Assembly: GCA_964584245.1 (NCBI GenBank)
Contig: CAZOZK010000041.1
Location: 1 to 9,295, forward strand
Reading direction: 5' to 3'
DNA: 9,295 nt
Source of the DNA: CAZOZK01 sp964584245
GTDB taxonomy: Bacteria > Patescibacteriota > Microgenomatia > UBA1400 > PJMF01
Numbering within the stretch: the stretch's first letter is position 1; each line of letters starts with the position of its first letter. Both the position numbers and the translations under genes were made by a program. The notes under the pieces were generated by a model. That model saw only the letters and a program-made list of their open reading frames with translations, was not told where the DNA came from and searched no databases. Below, piece by piece: positions 1-6,788 of the stretch.

Positions 1-1316
1 ACTTCTCCACCGAGCGATTTTGCAAGGTTTACATACTCGCCCTCAGGATCAATTGCTAAAATCTGAACACCTCTCATGTACAGTCTATTCATCAATACTT
101 TTGAGGTGACACTTTTACCCGATCCAGACACACCAAAAATATTTATGTTGTTATTTCTTGAAGTAAATGGATCCATAAAGACTAATGAATCATTAAAGGC
201 ATTCAGCCCCATGAATATACCGTCAGGGTCACTCAGATGTTTTGAAACAAACGGCATTAAGTATGAGACAGCAGTTGACTGTAAAATCCGATTTTCCTGC
301 ACATGATCTTGAGTAAATGGTAAAAAGTTTTTGAATGCTTGTTTTTGACCAAAGGTGTATTGATTGAATGTTAAGTCCATGCTTCCCGCAATGTTTTGAA
401 GCTCCTTGTGGAGAGCATCTAGTTCTTTTGGAGTATCTGCCTCCAGTTGTAGGTAGAGCGAATAGACAATACCTTTTTCTGCCTCGTGTACTAGTTCATC
501 TATAAAGCTCATGACCTCATCAATATTTTTATCAATTTGTTGATCGCGTATTTTTCCAGCTCTGAGTCGTTCATTTTGTTGCATTTCAAGAACAGACAAT
601 CTTTGTCGTGCTTTTTTGAGCAGTTCAGTGCTTGAGGCAGGTTCAATAAAAATACTTAAGGTAAAGGGCAATGAAGAAGTCAAAAGACGGAAAAATACAT
701 AGGGACTGAGGTAGGCTGGAATATCAGCAAGATAATATAAGCGTTTGAACTTACCATTTACATCAAGATACTTGCTGTGCTCAACAATATACTCACTTTT
801 ATATGAGCTTTCTGTTGCTCTATCAATGTGTATAGTTTCATCGCGTTTCTCAACTACTAAATGAAATTTTTCTTTTGCATCATGCAAGATTTTTTGTTCA
901 TACGCTTTAAGCTCCTTTTTAAACTGGAAGTAGCTTTTTAGAAAGCCAAGTGGAGTTCTGCTTTTTGCTCGTGTTGGCTTAGTAAGTTTAGCGACTGCAT
1001 GGCCTAAAAATGGCTGTTTTTCTATTGTTTCAGCCTGAGATGACACGACCTCCATAAGTCTTTTAATTTCTTCCTTGAGTGCCTTTTCTGTTGTAGATTG
1101 TGCAGAATCTAATACTTGTTCTTCGAGTTTCTTTAAACCTTCATTTCGTGCTTTGAGTAGATCTGTTTCTTTTTTTACTGCAATCAGTTCTTCGGTATAT
1201 ACATCTCTTTCATGGCTCAGACTATCAACCTGATCTTTAAGAGTAAATGTAAGACTAAAGTTTCGAATATTTTGTAGTAGTGTACGCATGGTGGTTTTTA
1301 TTGAATCTGTAATCAT
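1..1316 (-). CDS. VirB4/TraC-like conjugation ATPase, C-terminus cut by window edge
   Basis: This is the first 438 codons of a leftward gene whose end lies outside the window. The product resembles the VirB4-type ATPases that energise type IV secretion at the cytoplasmic face of the inner membrane. A Walker A motif GVSGSGKS lies at residues 395-402 (positions 111-134; K401), followed by ILAIDPEGEY, a typical VirB4/DUF87 strand. Before it come a beta-rich segment with LPFTLSIFIEP and a helical hairpin with ARQRLSVLEMQQ, both usual for the family. Residues ~25-100 are rich in K/E/L and look like a coiled coil. Walker B and the C-terminal motifs are not visible. The start at 1316 is chosen because ATG overlaps the upstream TGA (ATGA, 1313-1316) and GAGGGG (1326-1331) sits 9 nt upstream, indicating translational coupling. 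The family is well supported; the transported substrate is unknown. Confidence 0.88.
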   Translation of the reverse strand, partial: MITDSIKTTMRTLLQNIRNFSLTFTLKDQVDSLSHERDVYTEELIAVKKETDLLKARNEGLKKLEEQVLDSAQSTTEKALKEEIKRLMEVVSSQAETIEKQPFLGHAVAKLTKPTRAKSRTPLGFLKSYFQFKKELKAYEQKILHDAKEKFHLVVEKRDETIHIDRATESSYKSEYIVEHSKYLDVNGKFKRLYYLADIPAYLSPYVFFRLLTSSLPFTLSIFIEPASSTELLKKARQRLSVLEMQQNERLRAGKIRDQQIDKNIDEVMSFIDELVHEAEKGIVYSLYLQLEADTPKELDALHKELQNIAGSMDLTFNQYTFGQKQAFKNFLPFTQDHVQENRILQSTAVSYLMPFVSKHLSDPDGIFMGLNAFNDSLVFMDPFTSRNNNINIFGVSGSGKSVTSKVLMNRLYMRGVQILAIDPEGEYVNLAKSLGGE

Positions 1317-2122
1317 CGTAAAATACCCCTCACAAATTGTTTCAACGCCTCATTAATCACGGGTTTTGTAGAAATATTGCAGACTGCCAAAGATGCGGTA
1401 AGTCGAGAACTACTGTCATTTAGTTTTTTTACCCCTTCAACCACAGCTTGTGGTTTGTGTGTGGCACAGCCTACTGAAAGTACTGCATAGTGTTTGGTAA
1501 TGAAAAATGAGCTGGTATCAATCAGTTTTGTTAGATTTTCAATATATTCATGCACGAGTGATTCTCGATCAGAAGATGAGTCCTCATACAGAGAAAAGAA
1601 GTGTTTCGAGTAATCGCTACTTTTGGCTGGTACTTTTCGCACAATAAACTGAGTTTGGGTAGGTAATACATGAATAGCCTGTTTTAGCTTGATAAAAAAG
1701 TGTTCACGATCTTGTTCGTTGAGGAGTGCAATATCAAATGGCTCAACTTCATAAACTCTAATGAGTTTATCTTTACGGACAATCAGGTCATTTTGAATAT
1801 GAAAGTCAGTAAAGTACGGATCAATATCGGTAACGCGCATTTCTTTGGTAGCAGTCGAGAAAGTAGTTGCTCGTGGGACAATTTTAAAAATTGGTTGATT
1901 GTCAATTTTTTGGCTGACAAATGCAATAAAAAAGATGATCGCAACAAAGAGTGTCGAGAGATAGTATCCCCAATCAAAAAAATGAAAGCCGTACACAAAA
2001 ATGAGATAAATACCGACTGATATAAAAACAATGCCAGCAGACACAATAGCCGTATCGGTAAAAAATAGGCTTCGCAAGATATGTGTCCGTATATCGTCTT
2101 TATATATTCGTATGTTTCTCAT
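1313..2122 (-). CDS. PrgI-like membrane protein with VirB4 N-terminal-like domain
   Basis: This is a 269-residue protein of the type IV secretion operon. Two hydrophobic helices lie at about residues 25-45 and 53-69, as in the PrgI family of small inner-membrane conjugation proteins. After a linker, residues ~106-165 (motifs DLIVRKDKLIRVYEVEPF and FIVRKVP) resemble the first domain usually found at the N-terminus of VirB4/TraC ATPases. The rest, to residue 269, is soluble alpha/beta sequence that I do not recognise. The start overlaps the end of the VirB6-like gene by 23 nt (2100-2122), and the stop overlaps the start of the VirB4-like gene by 4 nt, so it is an internal operon gene. No Shine-Dalgarno sequence is visible before the ATG, so translation may depend on ribosomes finishing the upstream gene. 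It probably docks the ATPase at the membrane. The PrgI assignment rests on context and topology; the VirB4-like domain rests on motif resemblance. Confidence 0.75.
   Translation of the reverse strand: MRNIRIYKDDIRTHILRSLFFTDTAIVSAGIVFISVGIYLIFVYGFHFFDWGYYLSTLFVAIIFFIAFVSQKIDNQPIFKIVPRATTFSTATKEMRVTDIDPYFTDFHIQNDLIVRKDKLIRVYEVEPFDIALLNEQDREHFFIKLKQAIHVLPTQTQFIVRKVPAKSSDYSKHFFSLYEDSSSDRESLVHEYIENLTKLIDTSSFFITKHYAVLSVGCATHKPQAVVEGVKKLNDSSSRLTASLAVCNISTKPVINEALKQFVRGILR
1326..1331 (-). promoter_or_regulatory. Ribosome binding site of the VirB4-like gene
   Basis: On the minus strand the sequence reads GAGGGG, 9 nt before the ATG at 1316. It lies inside the end of the PrgI-like gene. It is the only good Shine-Dalgarno match in front of a gene start in this window and supports the 1316 start. 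Confidence 0.55.
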
Positions 2123-3842
2123 ATGATTTTTTGGTATAGAGCCTAATAACTGGATCAGTACCTTTTTTGGCTTGTCGTTCTACTATTACGCCTTTGACTC
2201 CAAATGCTTGATTACGATTTTCTGAAATTTCCAAGAATTGTCGTACTTTGTGGACAGGACTTGATTCTTTGATATAGGCGTAGTCGATCTCTTTGCCTTG
2301 TTTTTTTGCCTCCTGCATGGCGTTGTAGTTATGGGGATTGGGATGCAGTTTATTAAAACTAGATAGATCAATAAATTTCTCATGATCAAACTCAACTTGC
2401 TTTAGCTTGTCTTGAGGCACTCCGTTTTGAACGGCTTCTATCATTGTCGGGTAGTATGCAGATAAGCCTTGAGCACCATCATGTCTATATGCAGTACCAG
2501 AGACAGCAACAATTCCTTGTTTAGGATTTTCTGCTTGTACAGCAAATCCTTTGTGCGTCAGTTTTTGTGAAAATGGAGCCTGTGGCTCTGTAAGTGTTTG
2601 CACCTTATACTCACTGCCTGCATTGTTGGCGGTATAGTTTTTGTTCTCAGTTTTTGATATGTTGCTGAACTCTGAAGTAGATTGCTTGGTCAAAAATCGA
2701 TTGCGTATCCGGTTACCCAAAGCAGTACTAAAGCTTTTGTTTCCAGTTACCCCTTTCTTAAAATCTCCAATGCCTGAGGTAACTGGCGACAGTATGCTTC
2801 GTGATGAGACAGCGGCCATCATATTATTTGACATAGCAGACCACGCATCACCAAATATGCGAGCTACCAACATATTCACCCCTCCAAGAAAAAATAAAAA
2901 GCCAGTATAGAAAAACAACATACCAACACTTGGCCCTTGGGATTCTAAAATACTTCTGAAGATATCTGTTGCAATAGCAAAACCAAGTACAAAGGCAGGT
3001 TGTTGTATGAGAAAGGTGAACCAAGTTTTGAAAAAGGTTTGGACAATAGATTGTGTTCTTTCTGCAAGAGCAAATGGAATCACAATGGGGTAAATCACAC
3101 CTAAAAATAGTAAGGTTGAAAAACGAATGACAAATTGAAAGCCCAGATACAAAAACCCACAGAGCAAGAATAAAAAGGTTATGGCAAATAAAAAGACTTG
3201 CACAATAAACTTACCAAGTGACTTGAAAATCCCACCACGAAGGGCAATGTCAAAAGAAGGAATACCAAACTTTTCAGAACTTTCATTAGCATCTATTTTT
3301 TCTTGAGATTTATCAAAGTAATCATCGAGAAAACCAGTAAACTGCTGTGTTTCTGATATTTTGTTCACCAGCAAGTTATTAAACTGCACAGAGTAGGAAA
3401 GTGCGTGCGGAACGGTCAGAAACAATACGACTACCATGAGCAAACGCACGGCAAAGCTTTTTAGCTCATAGGCGTTATCAGAGCCGATCTTTGTGATGGC
3501 AATAAACGAAATGATGATAGCCAGTATCGGAATAGCAATTTGATAAAAGATATTTCTGTAGTGAGTGACTCCGGGGATTGCCGAGCCGTCCTTGAGCGTG
3601 ATTGTTTCTGCTAGTGGATCTGGTGTATAGAAGATAAAGCCACCAAGAAGTGAGTCAAAGCCGTTTATAAAGTTTTTAAGAAGGGAAATAACGCTTGAGG
3701 AATCTTCTTCAACAGCAAACTCATTCGTCCATGTGACTTGCTGGTTTTGATTTTGGTTTTCTTGATTTTCCTGTGCAAGGGCGGGTGTTGCCGAGAAAAT
3801 CGATAGAAGTATGATTGCACATACTAGTATCAAATGTTTCAT
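2100..3842 (-). CDS. VirB6/TrbL-like polytopic T4SS membrane protein
   Basis: This is a 580-residue channel-type protein of the secretion operon. A classical signal peptide (MKHLILV..., probable cleavage after ALA at residue 23) is followed by a short Q/N/E-rich stretch (24-35). About six membrane helices follow, near residues 99-117, 130-150, 212-234, 238-259, 275-295 and 305-327. The helices with KTWFTFLIQQPAF and the GG...ARIFGDAW segment after them fit VirB6/TrbL proteins, which build the inner-membrane pore. Residues ~335-580 form a long polar domain without helices that I cannot assign; it contains AGSEYKVQTLTEP and FLEISENRNQAFGV. The gene starts 29 nt after the pilin-like gene, directly behind a hairpin, without a visible Shine-Dalgarno sequence. 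Its last 23 nt overlap the PrgI-like gene. The family call is by topology and neighbours, since VirB6 sequences are very divergent. Confidence 0.78.
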   Translation of the reverse strand: MKHLILVCAIILLSIFSATPALAQENQENQNQNQQVTWTNEFAVEEDSSSVISLLKNFINGFDSLLGGFIFYTPDPLAETITLKDGSAIPGVTHYRNIFYQIAIPILAIIISFIAITKIGSDNAYELKSFAVRLLMVVVLFLTVPHALSYSVQFNNLLVNKISETQQFTGFLDDYFDKSQEKIDANESSEKFGIPSFDIALRGGIFKSLGKFIVQVFLFAITFLFLLCGFLYLGFQFVIRFSTLLFLGVIYPIVIPFALAERTQSIVQTFFKTWFTFLIQQPAFVLGFAIATDIFRSILESQGPSVGMLFFYTGFLFFLGGVNMLVARIFGDAWSAMSNNMMAAVSSRSILSPVTSGIGDFKKGVTGNKSFSTALGNRIRNRFLTKQSTSEFSNISKTENKNYTANNAGSEYKVQTLTEPQAPFSQKLTHKGFAVQAENPKQGIVAVSGTAYRHDGAQGLSAYYPTMIEAVQNGVPQDKLKQVEFDHEKFIDLSSFNKLHPNPHNYNAMQEAKKQGKEIDYAYIKESSPVHKVRQFLEISENRNQAFGVKGVIVERQAKKGTDPVIRLYTKKSYEKHTNI

Positions 3843-3871
3843 AAAGCTAACAACTACGATTGTTAGTCTTT
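3843..3871 (-). promoter_or_regulatory. Intercistronic hairpin between pilin-like and VirB6-like genes
   Basis: The whole spacer folds on itself. The arms CTAACAA (3847-3853) and TTGTTAG (3860-3866) pair perfectly over a 6-nt loop. AAAG (3843-3846) and CTTT (3868-3871) extend the stem by four pairs past a single bulged base at 3867. In the minus-strand mRNA the stem begins right after the pilin stop codon and ends right before the VirB6-like ATG. It is not followed by a T-run, so it does not look like a normal terminator. An RNA stability or processing element, or a brake on translation of the second gene, is more likely. Function is inferred. Confidence 0.5.
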
Positions 3872-4156
3872 TTAGTTTGTGCCACCAACAAATTGTTTGA
3901 GAATACTTGCTATACTGGCCGACCCAAAGACTAAAAGACCACCAATCAATATATTAAATATCCATCCTTTGAGTCTGGATTTTCTCTCTGTATCATCACC
4001 ACTTGCGATTAACGCAATGCCAAGTGCTGCAATTGAAAGAGCCATAACTGGGAGTGAAAAATACTGGAGGGTTTTTACAACACCCCATAGAAGACTGTCT
4101 AGGTTGGCGAATTGAATAGGTTGCGCGCTGTCGTATCCTGGAATATTGTTGCCCAT
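3872..4156 (-). CDS. T4SS pilin-like protein (VirB2/TrbC type)
   Basis: This is a 94-residue protein, first gene of the leftward secretion operon. It has two hydrophobic helices, about residues 31-52 and 66-88. A short charged loop (GDDTERKSRLKGW) joins them. This is the shape of VirB2/TrbC pilins and of the T4SS pilin family found in Patescibacteria. The N-terminus (MGNNIPGYDSAQPI) is polar and shows no cleavable signal peptide, unlike proteobacterial VirB2. The small size, the two-helix hairpin, the Gly/Ala/Ser-rich helices and the position directly before a VirB6-like gene support the call. A consensus promoter lies about 50 nt upstream. No good Shine-Dalgarno sequence is seen before the ATG. 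A small accessory membrane protein of the channel is the main alternative. Confidence 0.72.
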   Translation of the reverse strand: MGNNIPGYDSAQPIQFANLDSLLWGVVKTLQYFSLPVMALSIAALGIALIASGDDTERKSRLKGWIFNILIGGLLVFGSASIASILKQFVGGTN

Positions 4157-4183
4157 AGTTGTTATTTTCTTCTGGGTAGGGAA

Positions 4184-4207
4184 ACTTATAACGAAATACT
4201 ATAAAGT
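4184..4207 (-). promoter_or_regulatory. Weak 5'-end hairpin in leader of secretion operon
   Basis: On the minus strand the leader can fold from the predicted first base (A at 4207). Positions 4204-4207 pair with 4184-4187, and 4200-4202 pair with 4188-4190. One bulged base lies at 4203 and the loop is 9 nt (4191-4199). The stem is AT-rich and weak. A stem at the very 5' end can protect mRNA from decay; that role is inferred here. Confidence 0.25.
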
Positions 4208-4213
4208 GATCGA

Positions 4214-4242
4214 ATTATATAAACTGATTTTTCGGATGTCAA
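4214..4242 (-). promoter_or_regulatory. Consensus sigma70-type promoter of the secretion operon
   Basis: The minus strand carries TTGACA (4242-4237), exactly 17 nt, then TATAAT (4219-4214): a full match to the consensus boxes with ideal spacing. Transcription would start near A4207, giving a leader of about 50 nt before the pilin-like ATG at 4156. Such a strong unmodified promoter suggests high basal expression unless a repressor acts, and an inverted repeat covers most of the -35 box. Confidence 0.85.
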
Positions 4243-4256
4243 CAAGAATTTGTTGA
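4239..4256. promoter_or_regulatory. Candidate operator: 7-4-7 inverted repeat on the -35 box
   Basis: TCAACAA (4239-4245) and TTGTTGA (4250-4256) are perfect inverted copies with 4 nt between them. The left arm shares four of the six bases of the -35 box (4237-4242). It lies upstream of the predicted transcript start, so it would act as DNA, not as an RNA hairpin of that operon. The size and placement fit a dimeric helix-turn-helix repressor. No regulator gene is seen in the window. Confidence 0.5.
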
Positions 4257-4375
4257 TTCACTAGCCTATATGTGGATTTTAGGAGTAAAATGAGCTTTGA
4301 GCCGAGTGCGACAAGAATACCCTGAGGTATTTGATGAAATTTACGGTAAAATATTGTTGTGGATCTATGGTGAAA

Positions 4376-4397
4376 ATTAAATGATGTCATTAAATGA
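4376..4397. repeat. 9-bp direct repeat at the hsdR start
   Basis: ATTAAATGA occurs at 4376-4384 and again at 4389-4397, the second copy containing the hsdR ATG. The 4-nt spacer creates a small inverted repeat, AATGA-TG-TCATT (4380-4391), directly before the start codon. It could be a regulator site or a chance product of AT-rich sequence. Confidence 0.35.
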
Positions 4398-6784
4398 ATA
4401 AAAAACAATTAAGCGAAACAGATGTTAGAACCAAATTTATTACTCCTGCAATAGTCTCTGCTGGTTGGAATATCCAAAAACAGATCAGGGAAGAAGTTCA
4501 TTTTACTGATGGAAGAATTGTTGTTAAGGGTGAAACTGTAAAACGAGCCAAAGGAAAAAAAGCCGATTATATCCTCTACTACAAATCCAATTTACCAATA
4601 GCAATAGTAGAAGCCAAAGATAACAATCATAGTATTGGTGACGGATTACAACAAGGTATTGAGTACGCTGAAATTCTTGATATACCTTTTATCTACTCAA
4701 GTAATGGTGATGCATTTATAGAGCATGATAGAACGAGCACTGAGGGGATAATTGAAAAAGAACTTTCTCTTGAGCGATTTCCAAGTCCCGATGAGTTATA
4801 TAGTAGGTATAAAAAGTTCAAGGGAATCACCGACGATCAAGAACAGATTATTAATCAAGATTATTTTTATTCTCCGACCAGTAAAACACCAAGATACTAT
4901 CAGGAGATTGCCATTAACAGGACTATCGAAGCTATAGCAAAAGGTAAAGATAGGGTTTTGCTCGTCATGGCTACTGGCACAGGGAAAACTTTTACAGCAT
5001 TTCAGATAATGTGGAGGCTTTGGAAGGCAAAGAAAAAGAAGAGAATACTTTTTGTTGCAGATAGAAATATATTAGTAGATGATCCCATGCGAAGAGACTT
5101 CTCACCTTTTGGTGAAAAGATGACCAAGATTACTCGAAGTAAATTTAATATTCAAAAGTTCTCTTCTTACGAAATATTTATTGGACTGTATCAGAGCATA
5201 ACTGGACCTGAAGAATCACAGAAGATCTATAAGCAATTTCCAAAAGACTTTTTTGATTTAATTGTTATAGATGAAGCACATCGTGGAAGTGCCTCAGATG
5301 ACTCTGCATGGAGAGAGATTCTTGAATATTTTGACTCTTCTTCTCAAGTTGGAATGACAGCAACTCCAAAACAAATTAAAGGAGCAGATAATGTAGCATA
5401 TTTTGGGGATCCAGTTTATGAGTACTCTCTCAAACAGGGAATAGATGATGGATTTTTAGCTCCTTATAGAGTTGTACGAGTGACTCTGGATAAGGATGCA
5501 GAAGGATTTAGACCATATGAAGGTCAGATTGATAAATATGGCAATGAGATTCCAGATGAAGAATACAATGTAAAAGACTTTGATCGTCGGATAGTTATTG
5601 ATGAGCGAACAGAAACAGTTGCAAGAAAAATTACAGATTTTCTAAAGAGCACTGATAGATTTTCAAAAACGATTGTCTTTTGTGTCGATATAGCTCACGC
5701 TGAACGATTGAGGCAAGCGCTTATAAATGAAAACGCTGATTATTACTCCGAGAATCACAAGTACATAATGCGCATCACTGGAGATAACGAAGAAGGTAAA
5801 AACGAGCTAGATAATTTTATTGATCCTGAACAAAGATACCCAGTTATTGTTACCACTTCAAAACTGCTGACAACAGGTGTTGACGCAAAAACTTGTAAGC
5901 TTATTGTTCTAGATACAAATATCAACTCAATGACAGAATTCAAGCAAATAATTGGGAGAGGTACTCGATTAGATCCTGATTTTGATAAATATTTTTTCAC
6001 AATAATGGATTTTAGGCAGGCAACTAAGTTGTTTGCTGATCCTGCCTTTGATGGTCCTGCAATTAGTACAACAGAAAATAAAGAAGATGAAGAAATTGTA
6101 ATTACGGACGAAGAGCCTGAAGAAGGACTGGATGAGGAAGATTTAGTTGATATCACACCTGATCCCATTGATGAACCTATTGGAAACGGTGGTGTCATCA
6201 TAGATATAGAACCACCCAAACCCTCTAAGTTTTATGTAAATGGCGTTACTGTTGAGGTGATAAATGAAACAGTTCAGTATTATGATGAAAATGGGAAACT
6301 TACCACTGAGTCACTTAAAAGCTACACCAAGAAGAGCTTGAGTAAGAAATATGAATCTCTCGAAGAATTTCTAAATGACTGGAATTCAGCTGACAGAAAA
6401 TCCGTGATTATTCAAGAACTAGAAGAGCAAGGAATTTTCTTCGAAGAACTCAAGAAAGAGCTAGGAAAAGATATTGATCCCTTTGATTTAATACTTCATA
6501 TTGTTTTTGATAAACCTGCGCTTACAAGGCAGGAGCGAGCAAAAAATGTTCTAAAACGAGATTACTTTACTAAATATGGCAATAAAGCAAAGTTAGTTTT
6601 AGAAGCCCTACTTGAAAAATATTCTGATGAAGGTATTACTGCATTAGAAGATATGGAAATTCTTCGAGTACAGCCAATTAACGAATTCGGTTCTCCAGTC
6701 GAAATAGTAGGGTATTTTGGAGGGCGAGAAAACTACATAAATGCAGTACAACAAATGGAACAATTTATTTATATGACGGCATAA
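4394..6784 (+). CDS. hsdR: Type I restriction enzyme R subunit (EcoEI-like)
   Basis: This is a 796-residue endonuclease and translocase subunit that cuts unmethylated DNA after ATP-driven translocation, in complex with HsdM and HsdS. The N-terminal nuclease domain shows D58 and E73-A-K75 (ADYIL...IVEAK), a PD-(D/E)xK centre. Superfamily 2 helicase motifs follow: I ATGTGKT (193-199), II DEAH (293-296), III MTATP (321-325) and VI QIIGRGTR (518-525). A strongly acidic linker (~560-600) leads to a C-terminal helical domain like the EcoEI R C-terminus that contacts the methylase core. The length suits the EcoEI (type IB) group. All key residues are present, so it is probably active. An in-frame TAA lies directly before the ATG, fixing 4394 as the most upstream start; no Shine-Dalgarno sequence is seen. 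It is the first gene of an R-M-S operon, 4 nt before hsdM. Confidence 0.95.
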   Translation: MNKKQLSETDVRTKFITPAIVSAGWNIQKQIREEVHFTDGRIVVKGETVKRAKGKKADYILYYKSNLPIAIVEAKDNNHSIGDGLQQGIEYAEILDIPFIYSSNGDAFIEHDRTSTEGIIEKELSLERFPSPDELYSRYKKFKGITDDQEQIINQDYFYSPTSKTPRYYQEIAINRTIEAIAKGKDRVLLVMATGTGKTFTAFQIMWRLWKAKKKKRILFVADRNILVDDPMRRDFSPFGEKMTKITRSKFNIQKFSSYEIFIGLYQSITGPEESQKIYKQFPKDFFDLIVIDEAHRGSASDDSAWREILEYFDSSSQVGMTATPKQIKGADNVAYFGDPVYEYSLKQGIDDGFLAPYRVVRVTLDKDAEGFRPYEGQIDKYGNEIPDEEYNVKDFDRRIVIDERTETVARKITDFLKSTDRFSKTIVFCVDIAHAERLRQALINENADYYSENHKYIMRITGDNEEGKNELDNFIDPEQRYPVIVTTSKLLTTGVDAKTCKLIVLDTNINSMTEFKQIIGRGTRLDPDFDKYFFTIMDFRQATKLFADPAFDGPAISTTENKEDEEIVITDEEPEEGLDEEDLVDITPDPIDEPIGNGGVIIDIEPPKPSKFYVNGVTVEVINETVQYYDENGKLTTESLKSYTKKSLSKKYESLEEFLNDWNSADRKSVIIQELEEQGIFFEELKKELGKDIDPFDLILHIVFDKPALTRQERAKNVLKRDYFTKYGNKAKLVLEALLEKYSDEGITALEDMEILRVQPINEFGSPVEIVGYFGGRENYINAVQQMEQFIYMTA

Positions 6785-6788
6785 TACT

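Larger units (their letters stand above)
4157..4393. other. Divergent intergenic region between T4SS and hsd operons
   Basis: These 237 nt separate the two operons and contain no convincing gene. The left part carries the promoter, inverted repeat and 5' hairpin of the secretion operon. For hsdR the best -10 candidate on the plus strand is TAAAAT (4347-4352), but no matching -35 box lies at the right distance, so its promoter is not established. AGGAG (4281-4285) stands 4 nt before an ATG (4290) opening an 11-codon frame (to 4325), possibly chance. One plus frame is open from 4228 to 4377 apart from a TGA at 4291-4293 and reads like protein toward its end (QEYPEVFDEIYGKILLW). It may be debris of a lost gene. 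Confidence 0.6.

Noticed and set aside
76..306. 76-codon plus-strand frame at the left edge
   Set aside because: It lies antisense to the Walker A region of the VirB4-like ATPase, whose motifs prove that the minus strand is coding here.
3843..3871. Rho-independent terminator after the pilin-like gene
   Set aside because: The stem is followed by only three T residues and then the ATG of the next gene, and the stem is AT-rich; termination here would isolate the rest of the operon.
4290..4325. Leader peptide of 11 codons with a good AGGAG site
   Set aside because: The spacing of 4 nt is short, the peptide has no regulatory codon pattern, and no attenuator hairpin follows; kept only as a remark.
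4270..4380. TGA read as glycine (alternative genetic code) joining the two short frames upstream of hsdR
   Set aside because: The PrgI-like gene and hsdM both end in TGA exactly at ATGA overlaps with the next gene, so TGA is a stop here.
4199..4408. Open frame of 69 codons on the minus strand across the intergenic region
   Set aside because: It overlaps the hsdR start, the consensus promoter and the inverted repeat. Its translation shows no family features or plausible start signals, and it looks like a by-product of AT-rich DNA.
5755..6219. 154-codon frame antisense to hsdR
   Set aside because: It mirrors the acidic linker and helicase part of HsdR. The Ser-rich translation is what the reverse of GAA/GAT codons gives, and the intact hsdR explains this DNA.
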